The translations under genes and the position numbers were made by a program. From Microthrixaceae bacterium (GTDB lineage Bacteria; Actinomycetota; Acidimicrobiia; Acidimicrobiales; Microtrichaceae): 64,000 nucleotides of DNA. Below the pieces are notes generated by a model. That model was not told the origin of the DNA and searched no databases. It saw nothing but the letters and a program-made list of their open reading frames with translations. Each line of letters begins with the position of its first letter. Position 1 is the stretch's first letter. Shown here one piece after another: positions 25,367 through 34,356 of the stretch. The stretch covers positions 124,001-188,000 of the forward strand of contig JACJWI010000001.1 in NCBI GenBank assembly GCA_020637215.1, read 5' to 3'.

Positions 25367-27415
25367 ATGGACCAACCCGATCCCTCCGAGCTGCTGACCC
25401 GCGTCATCGAGTCGATGGACTCGGGCGAGGACCGTCCGCAGCAACGCCAGATGGTCGAGGCCGTCGACCGGGCGTTCCGGACCCGCACGCACCTGGCGGT
25501 CCAGGGGCCGACCGGCGTCGGCAAGTCGGTCGCCTACCTGTTGCCGGCGATCACATCGGCCCGGTCCCATGCCGACGCCCGCACCATCGTGGTCACCTCG
25601 TCCAAGGCCCTCCAGGACCAGCTCGGCGAACGGGACCTGCCGTTCCTGGCCGACGCTCTCGACGTGCCGTTCCGGTTCGCGGTGCTCAAGGGCCGCTCCA
25701 ACTACCTGTGTCAGGCGGCGGTGGCCGAGACCCGGGTCCAGCTCGGTCGTGGTGAGGAGCAGCAGACCCTCGATCTGGGCGGCGGCTGGGACGGGGATGG
25801 GTCGGTCCCGGAGGTTCGGGCCCCCGATCCGATGCTGCGAGTCGAGCTCGACCGCCTCCTCGAGTGGGCCGGCACCACTCCCACCGGTGAGCTGGCCGAG
25901 CTGGCGGACCCGCCCTCGGATGCGGCCTGGTCGGCGCTGTCGGTCGGACCCGGTGAGTGCGTCGGAGCGAGCCGCTGCGGCTACGCCGCGGAGTGCTTCT
26001 CCGAACAGGCACGCGAACGGGCCGGCGGGGCCGACATCGTCGTGGTCAACGCCCACCTCTACGCCGCGGACGTCCAGGCCGGCGGCCAGCTCCTGCCCGC
26101 CCACGACCATCTGGTCATCGACGAGGCGCACGAGTTCGAGGACGCCATGGTCGGCGCGCTCGGAGTGTCGATGACCGGTTGGCGGATCCGTCGACTGGCC
26201 CAGGTCCACGACCGCTGCGTGGCTGACGCCCCGACCATCGCCATGGCGATCGGCGCAGCTGCCGATGCCGTCGACGACGCCCTCGAGCAGGTCTTCGGCG
26301 AGGTGTCGAGCGACCGTGGGTCCGGCCGGCTCACCGGTGAGCTGCCCGACGTGATCGCCGACGCGCTCACCCGAGCCGATCTGGCCGTCGACCGGGCCGT
26401 CACCAGCCTGCGCGAGGTCCACAAGGCTGCGGGAAACGCCCCGATGAGCGCGGCTGCGCACCGCTTCGAGCGGGCCATCCGCAACTGCGACGGCGTCAGC
26501 GACGACCTCCACGCCCTGCGCGACGACCTGCACCCCGGCCAGGTGCGGTGGATCTCGGAGGGCCGTCGGGGACGGTTCGCCCTGAACCTCACCCGGATCG
26601 ACATCGGGCCCACGCTGCGGGCCACCGCCTGGGAGCGGCCGGTGGCCGAAGACTCCCGCGACGCGGCGACCGACGACGGCGACGGCTCGGGGGGCCCGAC
26701 CGTCGTGATGTGCTCGGCCACCCTCGATCCCGGCACCGCCGGCCGCCTCGGCCTGCGGGCGGAGTACCTGGCGGTCGACTCCCCGTTCGACTTCCGCCGC
26801 CACGGACTGCTCTACGTGCCGCGCCTGCCCCGGCCCAACGCCGAGGCCTGGCCCGACGCCGTCGTCGACGAGCTCGTGCACGTGATCGAGCGCTGCGGCG
26901 GGCGCACCCTGGCCCTGTTCACGTCGCACCGCATGCTGCGCCGCACCGTCGATGCCGTCCGCGACCGCCTGCCCGACGCGGACGTCCTGGCCCAGGGCGA
27001 CGCCCCCAACCGCGTGCTGCAGGAGCGGTTCCTGGCGAACGAGCACACATCGCTGTTCGCGACCGCCAGCTTCTGGACCGGGATCTCGTCGCCGGGCACG
27101 ACCTGCTCGGCGGTGGTGGTCGACAAGATCCCGTTCCCGGTGCCGACCGATCCGATCGTCGAGGCCCGGTGCGACGCGGTCGGCGCCGACCGTGCCTTCA
27201 TGGAGGTGTCGGTGCCTGCCGCGGGCGTGCAGCTCGCCCAGGGCGTCGGCCGGCTCATCCGCACCGCGACCGACCGGGGCGTGGTCGCCGTGCTCGACCC
27301 CCGCCTGGCCGAGGCCCGCTACCGGGCCCGCATCCTCGACCGGCTGCCCCGGATGAAGCGCACACGGGAGCGCAGCGACCTCGACGAGTTCATCGACTCG
27401 CTCGGGTTGGACTGA
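25367..27415 (+). CDS. DinG/XPD-type ATP-dependent DNA helicase
   Basis: A 682-residue superfamily 2 helicase. Walker A GPTGVGKSVAYLLPA, motif Ia VVTSSKALQDQL, and DEAH in LVIDEAHEFED are present, followed by motif III (VVMCSATLDPG) and C-terminal motifs ALFTSHRMLRRT, FWTGISSPG and QGVGRLIRT. Four Cys (NYLCQ, then ECVGASRCGYAAECF) lie between motifs Ia and II where XPD/DinG enzymes bind a [4Fe-4S] cluster. This predicts a 5'-3' iron-sulfur helicase acting in repair or R-loop removal. It starts four bases after the deacetylase stop. Its stop abuts that of the convergent monooxygenase (TGATCA). Confidence 0.92.
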   Translation: MDQPDPSELLTRVIESMDSGEDRPQQRQMVEAVDRAFRTRTHLAVQGPTGVGKSVAYLLPAITSARSHADARTIVVTSSKALQDQLGERDLPFLADALDVPFRFAVLKGRSNYLCQAAVAETRVQLGRGEEQQTLDLGGGWDGDGSVPEVRAPDPMLRVELDRLLEWAGTTPTGELAELADPPSDAAWSALSVGPGECVGASRCGYAAECFSEQARERAGGADIVVVNAHLYAADVQAGGQLLPAHDHLVIDEAHEFEDAMVGALGVSMTGWRIRRLAQVHDRCVADAPTIAMAIGAAADAVDDALEQVFGEVSSDRGSGRLTGELPDVIADALTRADLAVDRAVTSLREVHKAAGNAPMSAAAHRFERAIRNCDGVSDDLHALRDDLHPGQVRWISEGRRGRFALNLTRIDIGPTLRATAWERPVAEDSRDAATDDGDGSGGPTVVMCSATLDPGTAGRLGLRAEYLAVDSPFDFRRHGLLYVPRLPRPNAEAWPDAVVDELVHVIERCGGRTLALFTSHRMLRRTVDAVRDRLPDADVLAQGDAPNRVLQERFLANEHTSLFATASFWTGISSPGTTCSAVVVDKIPFPVPTDPIVEARCDAVGADRAFMEVSVPAAGVQLAQGVGRLIRTATDRGVVAVLDPRLAEARYRARILDRLPRMKRTRERSDLDEFIDSLGLD

Positions 27416-29047
27416 TCAGTCCGACCCGGCTCGCTCCAGCAGCCAGTCCGACGGATCCGGCGACGACAGCAACCGGCGGTACACGGTGGTGTGGTCCGTC
27501 CAGTTGTTGGTGATGCGGCCGTCCGCGTTCTTGTACCAGGAGTGGCAGCCCTCGGCCCACACGGTTCGGTCCGCCGCGGCCTGCACCTCGGTGTCGAAGC
27601 GCGACGCGGCGCCCTCGGAGACCTCGACGGAGCGCAGTCCGAGCAGCACCTTCTCCTCGATCAGGCGGAGGGTGTAGCCGACCTGCTGCTCGATCATGAA
27701 CAGGATCGAGTTGTGGCCCAGGTTGGTGTTCGGACCGTAGAGCATGAACAGGTTCGGGAACCCGGGCACGGCCAGCCCCATGTAGGCACGGGCGCCGTCG
27801 ACCCACACCTCGTTCAGGTCACGGCCGGAGCGGCCGGTGATCTTCAGCGGGGACAGGAACTCCGTCGAGCGGAACCCGGTGCCGAAGATCAGGGTGTCGA
27901 CCGGGGTCCGGCGACCGTCGGCGGTGAGCACCGCGCCGTCCTCGATGCGCTCGATCCCCGACGTGACCACGTCGACGTCGGGCCGCAGCAAGGTGGGGTA
28001 CCAGTCGTCCGCGATCAGGATGCGCTTGCAGCCGACCGGGTAGTCCGGCACCAGGGCGGCCTCGGGGAGTCGTTCGGAGACCATCGGTTGGAGGCCCTTG
28101 CGGAACTGGCCCTGCATCCAGCGCCCCAGGCGGCTCCCGGCACGCATCACGTTGAAGCGGGCCTCGAAGCGCCAGTAGATCGACTCGCGGTAGGCCTTCT
28201 GGGCTCCTGGGACGTTCTCGAAGATCCAGCGCTCCCGGGGGGTGAACTCGCGGTCGTTGCGGGGCCCGACGTAGTTGGCGCTGCGTTGGAACAACGTCGT
28301 GTGTGCCGCTGAGGCGGCGACCGGAGGCACGAACTGGATGGCGCTCGCCCCGATGCCCACGACCCCCACCCGATCCTCGGAGAGGTCGTGGCCGTGGTCC
28401 CAGCGCGCCGAGTGGAACACCGTCCCCCCGCCCTCGACGAAGGCGTCGAGACCGGGGATGTCCGGGACGTACGGTCGGTTGAGCTGCCCCAGGCCCGACA
28501 CGACGACGTCGGCGACCACCGTTCCGGCGGCGGTGCCCTCCGACGGTTCGCCGTCCGATGTGGCCGTCCGCAGCGTCCACGTGCCGGTCGCGTCGTCGTA
28601 GTGGGCCTCGGTGACCTCGGTTCCCAGACGCAGGTGTCCGCTCAGGTCGAAGCGGTCGACCAGCGACTCGAAGTAGCCGAGGATCTCGGGTTGACCGGCG
28701 AAGCGCCGGGTCCAGTCCCGCTTGGACGCGAACGAGAAGCTGTACAGGTGGCTGGGGACGTCGCAGGCCGCGCCCGGGTAGGTGTTGTCACGCCACGTCC
28801 CACCGACGCCGTCGGACTTCTCGTAGATGGTGAACGAGTCGATCCCGGCATCGCGGAGGCGGATGGCCATGCACAACCCCGCCGCGCCTGCGCCGATGAT
28901 CGCGACGCGCGGCGTCGGGGCGCCCGCCGCGAGTGCCGCCCGGACCGCGGCGGCACGCTCACGCTCGCCGCGACCGCCGTAGCCGGTGATCCCGATCGGC
29001 CGGAGCGATCCGACCGGAGCGGGAGTCGTGGATGCTGCACGCGACAT
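27416..29047 (-). CDS. Flavin-containing monooxygenase, Baeyer-Villiger type
   Basis: A 543-residue FAD/NADPH monooxygenase. About 40 residues precede the first Rossmann motif (VAIIGAGAAGLCMAIRLRDAG). The BVMO-type fingerprint region reads TVFHSARWDHG, close to FxGxxxHxxxW but with the first half changed. The NADPH Rossmann motif is VGVVGIGASAIQFV, and the C-terminal FGTGF motif is present. It would insert oxygen next to a ketone or hydroxylate. AGGAGGT before ATG 29047 fixes the start. It is convergent with the helicase and divergent from thioredoxin. The altered fingerprint leaves the exact reaction type open. Confidence 0.85.
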   Translation of the reverse strand: MSRAASTTPAPVGSLRPIGITGYGGRGERERAAAVRAALAAGAPTPRVAIIGAGAAGLCMAIRLRDAGIDSFTIYEKSDGVGGTWRDNTYPGAACDVPSHLYSFSFASKRDWTRRFAGQPEILGYFESLVDRFDLSGHLRLGTEVTEAHYDDATGTWTLRTATSDGEPSEGTAAGTVVADVVVSGLGQLNRPYVPDIPGLDAFVEGGGTVFHSARWDHGHDLSEDRVGVVGIGASAIQFVPPVAASAAHTTLFQRSANYVGPRNDREFTPRERWIFENVPGAQKAYRESIYWRFEARFNVMRAGSRLGRWMQGQFRKGLQPMVSERLPEAALVPDYPVGCKRILIADDWYPTLLRPDVDVVTSGIERIEDGAVLTADGRRTPVDTLIFGTGFRSTEFLSPLKITGRSGRDLNEVWVDGARAYMGLAVPGFPNLFMLYGPNTNLGHNSILFMIEQQVGYTLRLIEEKVLLGLRSVEVSEGAASRFDTEVQAAADRTVWAEGCHSWYKNADGRITNNWTDHTTVYRRLLSSPDPSDWLLERAGSD

Positions 29048-29205
29048 GACACCTCCTGGGCGCACCCCCCGTGCGCAGCATCGACAGTAGTCCCGGGCCG
29101 GCAGGTTCCCGGGCCGTGGCGACCCACCGGCCGCTGGCGGTCCTCTCAGCGGCAGCGGTGTGCCGCCATCGGCCCGCGGGGCGCGGGGAATGGGGCACGT
29201 CTGGC

Positions 29206-29211
29206 TACGGT
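29206..29211 (+). promoter_or_regulatory. -10 hexamer TACGGT of the thioredoxin gene
   Basis: TACGGT ends ten bases before ATG 29222. Confidence 0.5.
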
Positions 29212-29221
29212 TGTGCCCCAC

Positions 29222-29584
29222 ATGGCCACCACCGAGCTCACCGAGAACACCTTCGAGACCACCGTGAAGGGCGACGGCATCGTCCTGGTCGACTTCTGGG
29301 CGGCATGGTGCGGTCCGTGCCGGAGCTTCGCCCCGGTGTTCGAGTCGGCGTCGGAGGACAACCCCGACATCACCTTCGCCAAGGTCGACACCGAAGCCAA
29401 CCAGCAGCTGGCCGGCGCGCTGCAGATCATGTCGATCCCGACGCTGATGATGTTCCGCGACGGGATCCTGCTCTTCTCGCAGCCGGGTGCCCTTCCCCGC
29501 GCTGCGCTCGACGACCTCATCAGCCAGGCCCGCGAGCTGGACATGGACCAGGTGCGCGCCGAGATCGACGACCGGGCGTCCTGA
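29222..29584 (+). CDS. Thioredoxin
   Basis: A 120-residue thioredoxin with the active site WCGPC (Cys30 and Cys33) after VLVDFWAAW. The cis-Pro is in MSIPTLMMF and the family Gly near the end reads QPGALPRAALDDLI. No signal peptide, so it is a cytosolic disulfide reductase. The C-terminal tail is about ten residues longer than E. coli thioredoxin. It is monocistronic by context and convergent with a small membrane protein gene. No thioredoxin reductase gene is in the window. Confidence 0.93.
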   Translation: MATTELTENTFETTVKGDGIVLVDFWAAWCGPCRSFAPVFESASEDNPDITFAKVDTEANQQLAGALQIMSIPTLMMFRDGILLFSQPGALPRAALDDLISQARELDMDQVRAEIDDRAS

Positions 29585-29617
29585 GCGACTCGGCCGCCGA
29601 CGCGTTGCCGTCCGCGA

Positions 29618-29947
29618 TCAGGGCATCGAGCCCGCGAAGCGATCGTCGCGGAGGTCCGCGATCTCGTCCTCGGTGGAGCGGCGCTTCTTCCACACCACGA
29701 CGCCCACCGCGGCGAGCAGCCCGACGACGACGAGGACCATCAGGGTCCGGCGTCCTCGACAGGTTCGGGTGACCACCTCGAGCTCAGCGACCGGAGCCGA
29801 CTCCTGTTCCCGGTCCGTGCCCAGGTGATCGGCCACCGACCGGGCCCGCTCGGCCGCGATCGCCGCACCTTCCACCACCGCGGCGGTGGTCCCGGCCAGC
29901 GTGGCGACATGACGGAGGTCCGAGGAGATCTTGCGCGCTCTGCTCAT
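29618..29947 (-). CDS. Small single-pass membrane protein, unknown function
   Basis: A 109-residue protein. Residues 1-65 are Ala/Arg/Glu-rich and probably helical; one TM helix follows (TLMVLVVVGLLAAVGVVVW, about 69-87). A charged tail ends DDRFAGSMP. No motif is recognised. The TAGGTT hexamer six bases before ATG and the single clean TM helix support it as a real gene. Topology is likely N-terminus in or out with positive residues (KKRR) after the helix, which predicts a cytosolic C-terminus. Confidence 0.6.
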   Translation of the reverse strand: MSRARKISSDLRHVATLAGTTAAVVEGAAIAAERARSVADHLGTDREQESAPVAELEVVTRTCRGRRTLMVLVVVGLLAAVGVVVWKKRRSTEDEIADLRDDRFAGSMP

Positions 29948-29953
29948 GGGGCC

Positions 29954-29959
29954 AACCTA
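29954..29959 (-). promoter_or_regulatory. -10 hexamer TAGGTT of the small membrane protein gene
   Basis: Minus-strand TAGGTT ends six bases before ATG 29947. Confidence 0.45.
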
Positions 29960-30046
29960 GCCCGCAGGTCGGCTGCTCGGTCCGACGTCGGGGAACCGGG
30001 TGTCGGAATCGCTCTCGACGGCGCTGCGGGGACGTCGCCCGATCGA

Positions 30047-30325
30047 TCAGTCGACGGTGATGCGGGCGAAGAGCTCCATCTTGCGCTCCTCGAAGGTGTC
30101 GAAGTCGATCCGCTTGGCCTCGAAGTCGGCGTGGAGCTCCTCGACGAGGCGCAGCAGCTGATCCGCGGACAGGTCCTCGCCCTCGGGGAGCTCGGCGACG
30201 TCGGTGACGGGCTCGTCGTCGATCTCGTTCTCGCCGGTGAGGCGGCGCTCGCGCTTGGCGGCGGCCTTGGCCTTCTTGGCCCGGTCCCGCTGGAGCTTGG
30301 CGAAGCTGGTTCGGCTGGCACCCAT
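30047..30325 (-). CDS. Small charged protein, unknown function
   Basis: A 92-residue soluble protein with a Lys/Arg/Ala-rich N-terminal half (LQRDRAKKAKAAAKRERR, nucleic-acid-binding in character) and an acidic C-terminal half with a likely coiled-coil helix (LLRLVEELHADFEAKRIDF). AGGA precedes the ATG by about six bases. The pattern recalls short actinobacterial proteins next to ribosome-linked genes, but I do not recognise a family. It is divergent from the DUF2855 gene. Confidence 0.55.
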   Translation of the reverse strand: MGASRTSFAKLQRDRAKKAKAAAKRERRLTGENEIDDEPVTDVAELPEGEDLSADQLLRLVEELHADFEAKRIDFDTFEERKMELFARITVD

Positions 30326-30639
30326 GATCGTCCTCGATTCGTCTCGTGCCCGTGGTGTGCGAGCGGCCGTCCCGATCTCTTCCGAGCGCTGCGGGGTTCC
30401 CGGACGGGAGGCATCGTTCCCGGTCGCCGCCTGCGCACCGATCCGTCGGGATCTGTGGTCCGGGACGCGCGGCGGTCGGCGTGGGCCCGGTGGTGGGACC
30501 CGGCGACCGCTCCAGTGGGTTCCGGTGCTCGGACCCTCAGAGGATAGGCGAGCCGAGGGCCCGACTCACAGCCACCGCGCCCCGTGGTAGGCATCGTCGT
30601 GTCGTTCCAGGGTGGTTCGGAGACCGGAGACAGCAGCAG
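30326..30639. other. Divergent intergenic region, no gene seen
   Basis: About 314 bp between the small charged protein and the DUF2855 gene. It contains GC-rich sequence without a recognised motif; a TAGGCA-like element near 30589 is a weak promoter candidate for the plus-strand gene. Confidence 0.4.
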
Positions 30640-31734
30640 ATGACCCTCGGTAGCAGCCTGGTGGTGTCGCGGAGTGACCTCGATCACATGGTGGTCCGGC
30701 CGTCGGTGCTCACGGACGGATCGACGCCACCGACGGGTTCGGCGCTGCTGGCGATCGAGTCGTTCGCCCTGTCGACGCACACGGTCACGACCGCCGCCTC
30801 GGCTGACAGCACCGGGGCATGGCGCCACTTCCCGGCGCCCGACGGCTTCGGGCACATCCCGACGTTCGGTCGGGCGCGGGTGGCTCGCTCGGGGCACCCG
30901 GACCTGGCCGAGGGGCTCGAGGTGACGGGCTACCTGCCCATGGCCACCCACCTGCTGGTGACACCGGAGCGGATCGATCCGCGGGGCTTCTCCGACGGCG
31001 CACCCCACCGGCGCGGATCGGCCGCGGTCCACGACCGGTACCTGTTCCGTGCGGTCGACCCGACATCGGTCGCCTCGGAGGATCCGGGTCTCGAGGTGGC
31101 GCTGCGGCCCCAGTTCACGATGGCGTTCCTGATCGTCGCGGGTCTGTCGGCCCGCAGGATGGACGAGGTGGCCGCCGTCGTGGTCACCAGCGCCTCCTGC
31201 CGCACCGCCCTCGGCGTAGCGCACCTCCTGGGGGCCCTCGACCGGCCGCCGGCGGTCATCGGTGTCACCCGCGACGACCACGTGGCCGACACGACTTCGT
31301 CGGGGTGCTACGACCGTGTGCTGTCCTATCGGGACGTCGCGTCCCTGCCGGTGGGGCCGACGATGGTCGTCGACTTCAGCGGTGACGGTGCGGTGGCCCA
31401 CGACGTCCACCACCACCTCGGGGACTCGCTGCTCCGGTCGATCGTGGTCGGAGCCACCCACCGGAATGCTGCTCCTGTCGACACGTCGGCTCTGCCCGGC
31501 GCGTCGCGGGAGCTCTTCCTGGCCCCTGAGGTCGCCGAGGATCTGCGTCGGCGAGTCGACGACACTGCGATCGAAGCCGCCTTCACCGACGCGTGGCGTT
31601 CGTTCCTCCGGCGTCTGCACGGCTGGTGGGAACCTCGAGAGGTGGTCGGGCCCGACGCAGTGGTCGAGGCCTACCTGCAGGCACGCGAGGGTTCCGTCGG
31701 CGTCCGCGAGCTCGTCGTCGGCTCGCTGCGCTGA
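30640..31734 (+). CDS. DUF2855 family protein (MDR-like fold)
   Basis: A 364-residue protein matching the DUF2855 family pattern: IESFALSTHTVTTAASAD near the N-terminus, a WRHFPAPDGFGHIPTFGRARV segment in an alcohol-dehydrogenase-like N-domain, GYLPMATHLLV, and a degenerate cofactor region VVVTSASCRTALGVAHLL. The family is related to medium-chain dehydrogenases but has no proven reaction. A GGAG about ten bases before ATG supports the start. It lies 96 bp upstream of the PilZ gene on the same strand. Confidence 0.75.
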   Translation: MTLGSSLVVSRSDLDHMVVRPSVLTDGSTPPTGSALLAIESFALSTHTVTTAASADSTGAWRHFPAPDGFGHIPTFGRARVARSGHPDLAEGLEVTGYLPMATHLLVTPERIDPRGFSDGAPHRRGSAAVHDRYLFRAVDPTSVASEDPGLEVALRPQFTMAFLIVAGLSARRMDEVAAVVVTSASCRTALGVAHLLGALDRPPAVIGVTRDDHVADTTSSGCYDRVLSYRDVASLPVGPTMVVDFSGDGAVAHDVHHHLGDSLLRSIVVGATHRNAAPVDTSALPGASRELFLAPEVAEDLRRRVDDTAIEAAFTDAWRSFLRRLHGWWEPREVVGPDAVVEAYLQAREGSVGVRELVVGSLR

Positions 31735-31830
31735 TCCTGGTCCGACGTGGTGGCGTCGGACCGCTAGCCGCGGTCCCGAGCACCGTGGCGGAAAGCTTCA
31801 GGTGACGTTTCGGCGCGCCGATGGGAGCAG

Positions 31831-32232
31831 ATGGCACCGCAGATCCCCACCGGCACCGGCCGACTCGGCGAGCGGATCGGCCTCGGAGACGTGTTCGTCT
31901 CGTGGCGCGTGGACGAGCTCATCCCCGGCCGGCTGCGTGACCGGGCCCGGCCTCCCGAGATCGGGCGGGTGGTCGACGTGTCGATCAGCGGGGCGGCGAT
32001 CGTCGCGCCTACGTCTCCGCAGCTCCGTCGGGGACGTCCCGTGTGCATCCGTCTCGACGATGCCGACGCCGTGGTCAGGATCCGTCGCATCGAGGAGATC
32101 GGCGACGACGACTGGCGCCTCTACGGCGTCGAGTTCGTCGAGACCGACCTGGCGTTCCGGGACTGGGTCAACGGCCTTCTCGACGCACGCCGACCGGACT
32201 CCCAGACCCTCGGCTGGGACCGGGCCGAGTAG
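31831..32232 (+). CDS. PilZ-domain protein, candidate c-di-GMP receptor
   Basis: A 133-residue single-domain protein. It has an RxxxR-type motif (RLRDR, about residues 34-38) followed by DVSISGAAIV, the PilZ DxSxxG motif, then beta strands (RGRPVCIRL, WRLYGVEFVE) that fit the PilZ barrel. The spacing between the two motifs is about 15 residues, somewhat short, so c-di-GMP binding is probable but not certain. No diguanylate cyclase is in the window. GGGAGC precedes the ATG. In context it may regulate surface or motility functions. Confidence 0.65.
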   Translation: MAPQIPTGTGRLGERIGLGDVFVSWRVDELIPGRLRDRARPPEIGRVVDVSISGAAIVAPTSPQLRRGRPVCIRLDDADAVVRIRRIEEIGDDDWRLYGVEFVETDLAFRDWVNGLLDARRPDSQTLGWDRAE

Positions 32233-32274
32233 CCGGCTCCGACGTCGGCGGTGGGGATCTCCTCCCGCTGTGCC

Positions 32275-32280
32275 TAGTGT
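32275..32280 (+). promoter_or_regulatory. -10 hexamer TAGTGT of the carboxylase fusion gene
   Basis: TAGTGT ends six bases before GTG 32287. Confidence 0.5.
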
Positions 32281-32286
32281 GCGGAG

Positions 32287-34110
32287 GTGCCTCTCCGCAC
32301 CGACGGATCTGATCCCCGCCGACGCCTGCTCGACGTCTTCGCACCAGTCGACGGGGTGTGCAGCCACGTCGTCGCCGTCGGTTCCCCGGTGCGTGCCGGC
32401 GCCGCGGTCGTGCTCCTCGAGAGCATGAAGACCGAGCATCCGGCCGAAGCTCCCGAGTCCGGAACGGTCGACGAGGTCCTCGTCGCGGTCGGTGAACCGG
32501 TCGTCCGCGGATCCGTCGTCGCCCGACTGGACGCCGGGGCGGCCGACCTCGGCGCAGAGGCGGCGCCGGACACCGTCGAGGAGGACGCACCGGTCGGCCT
32601 CGACCGAGCCGACCTGGCTGAGGTGCTCCGCCGCCGCTCCCTCCTGCACGATCAGATGCGCCCCGAGGCGGTCGCACGACGTCGCCGCCAGGGGCGCCAC
32701 ACGGTCCGGTACCTGATCGAGCAGCTCCTCGACACCGACAGCTTCTCCGAGTACGGAGGCCTCGCGGTGGCCGCCCAACGCGGCCGACGCGAGATCGACG
32801 ACCTGATCGAACGGACCCCGGCCGACGGCCTGCTGACCGGCACCGGCACGATCGACGGCGTCGCCGTCGCGGTGATCGGCTACGACGCCACCGTCCTCGC
32901 CGGCACCCAGGGCTTCGTCAACCACCGCAAGACCGATCGGATCCTCGCGGTGGTCGAACGCCACCGCCTCCCGGTCGTGCTGTTCGCCGAAGGCGGCGGC
33001 GGTCGCCCCGGAGACGTCGACGCTCCGGTGGTCACCGGTCTCGACGTGCCGACCTTCGCCCGCTTCGCCCGCCTCAGCGGACGGGTTCCGACCGTGGCGG
33101 TCGTGTCGGGCTACTGCTTCGCCGGCAACGCCGCCCTGGTCGGGTGCTGCGACGTGATCGTCGCCACCGAGGACTCGAACCTGGGGATGGCCGGACCCGC
33201 GATGATCGAGGGCGGCGGCCTTGGACGGGTCGAGCCGACCGCGATCGGCCCGATCGAGGTGCAGGTCGCCAACGGGACCGTCGACGTCCGCGTCGAGGAC
33301 GACATCACAGCGGTCCGGGCCGCCCGAGCGTTGGTCGGACTCGGGTCCACGCGGGTGGACACGGCGATCGGACCACAGGATCAGACGGGCCTGCGCGACG
33401 CCGTCCCGGTCGCCCGCAAACGCCTCTACGACGTCCGGTCGATCCTGGCCACGGTGACCGACCCGGGAACCCTCGTGGAGCTGCGATCGGGTCATGCGCC
33501 CGGGATGGTGACAGCACTCGGGCGGATCGCCGGACGGTCGGTCGGCGTGCTCGCCAACGACCCCGCCCACCTCGGAGGCGCCATCGACGCCGAGGGGGCG
33601 GCCAGCGCCACCCGGCTGGTGCAGCTGTGCCAGCGATGGGGGCTGCCCGTCGTGTCCTTCTGCGACACACCGGGCTTCATGGTCGGCCCCGACGCCGAGG
33701 CCGCCGGTCAGGTCCGGCCGTTCGGCGACCTGTTCGTCGCCGCGGCGTCCCTCGACACCCCGTGGATCACCGTGATCCTGCGCAAGGCGTACGGCCTGGG
33801 CGCGCAGGCGATGGCCGCAGGGGGAATGCACGAACCGGTCCTGACCGTGGCGTGGCCCACCGGTGAGCTCGGCGGCATGGGGCTCGAGGGCGCGGTCCGG
33901 TTGGGCTTCGCCCGCGAGCTCGACGCCATCGAGGACCCGGCCGAGCGTCAGGAGAGGGAGGCGGCCCTGATCGAGCTGGCCTACCTCCGGGGCGGGGCGC
34001 TCAACGTGGCGTCGCACATCGAGATCGACGACGTGATCGACCCCGCCGACACGAGGCGACGGATCCTCGACGCGCTCACCGCGGCGGGACGCGGCGACGC
34101 GGTCAGGTGA
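32287..34110 (+). CDS. Acyl-CoA carboxylase: biotin-carrier domain fused in front of a carboxyltransferase
   Basis: A 607-residue fusion. Residues about 17-85 are a biotinyl domain (FAPVDGVCSHVVAVG) with the biotinylation motif ESMKTEH, Lys48. The carboxyltransferase follows: the N-lobe has GTQGFVNHRKTDRIL, LPVVLFAEGGGGRPGD and GYCFAGNAALVG; the C-lobe has CDTPGFMVGPDAEAAG and RKAYGLGAQAMAAGGM. It transfers CO2 from carboxybiotin to an acyl-CoA. The carrier precedes the transferase, whereas in most actinobacterial ACC/PCC enzymes it is on the biotin carboxylase subunit. No biotin carboxylase gene is in the window, so a distant subunit must serve it. The 3' end overlaps a convergent small gene by eight bases. 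Confidence 0.85.
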   Translation: MPLRTDGSDPRRRLLDVFAPVDGVCSHVVAVGSPVRAGAAVVLLESMKTEHPAEAPESGTVDEVLVAVGEPVVRGSVVARLDAGAADLGAEAAPDTVEEDAPVGLDRADLAEVLRRRSLLHDQMRPEAVARRRRQGRHTVRYLIEQLLDTDSFSEYGGLAVAAQRGRREIDDLIERTPADGLLTGTGTIDGVAVAVIGYDATVLAGTQGFVNHRKTDRILAVVERHRLPVVLFAEGGGGRPGDVDAPVVTGLDVPTFARFARLSGRVPTVAVVSGYCFAGNAALVGCCDVIVATEDSNLGMAGPAMIEGGGLGRVEPTAIGPIEVQVANGTVDVRVEDDITAVRAARALVGLGSTRVDTAIGPQDQTGLRDAVPVARKRLYDVRSILATVTDPGTLVELRSGHAPGMVTALGRIAGRSVGVLANDPAHLGGAIDAEGAASATRLVQLCQRWGLPVVSFCDTPGFMVGPDAEAAGQVRPFGDLFVAAASLDTPWITVILRKAYGLGAQAMAAGGMHEPVLTVAWPTGELGGMGLEGAVRLGFARELDAIEDPAERQEREAALIELAYLRGGALNVASHIEIDDVIDPADTRRRILDALTAAGRGDAVR

Positions 34111-34285
34111 TGGCGATGAACGCGATCAGCAGGACGACCAGCAGCACGGCCACGATGATCCAGGGCCAGCCGCGGAACACCTCGGCCCGCTTCTGGGCGA
34201 TCTCGTAGTCGACGTTCGCCTTGGTGCCCACCTTGGGCAGGTGGCGCTGGTTCGGCTTCCGGGGCTTCTGGCCGCTGCTTCCCAC
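34103..34285 (-). CDS. Small single-pass membrane protein, unknown function
   Basis: A 60-residue protein: a basic, polar N-terminus with KPRKPNQRHLPKVG, then one C-terminal TM helix (WPWIIVAVLLVVLLIAFIAI). The layout is that of a tail-anchored small protein. GTG 34285 is preceded at seven bases by TAGCGT. The last eight bases overlap the carboxylase gene tail-to-tail. No family recognised. Confidence 0.65.
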   Translation of the reverse strand: MGSSGQKPRKPNQRHLPKVGTKANVDYEIAQKRAEVFRGWPWIIVAVLLVVLLIAFIAIT

Positions 34286-34292
34286 GGCCTCG

Positions 34293-34298
34293 ACGCTA
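34293..34298 (-). promoter_or_regulatory. -10 hexamer TAGCGT of the 60-residue protein gene
   Basis: Minus-strand TAGCGT ends seven bases before GTG 34285. Confidence 0.5.
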
Positions 34299-34343
34299 GC
34301 CCAGGGCCGACGGTCGAAGATGTGACGACCCGTCAGATCCCAC

Positions 34344-34349
34344 TACGGT
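34344..34349 (+). promoter_or_regulatory. -10 hexamer TACGGT of the CoA-transferase gene
   Basis: TACGGT ends seven bases before ATG 34357. A TGTGAC at 34321-34326 gives a 17-base spacing but is a poor -35. Confidence 0.5.
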
Positions 34350-34356
34350 CGACCCC

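Noticed and set aside
24638..27046. 802-codon open frame antisense to the deacetylase and helicase genes
   Set aside because: A shadow frame of the same kind; the sense genes carry complete catalytic motifs.
31798..34017. 739-codon open frame antisense to the PilZ and carboxylase genes
   Set aside because: Low-complexity translation and no ribosome site; the sense carboxylase motifs are unambiguous.
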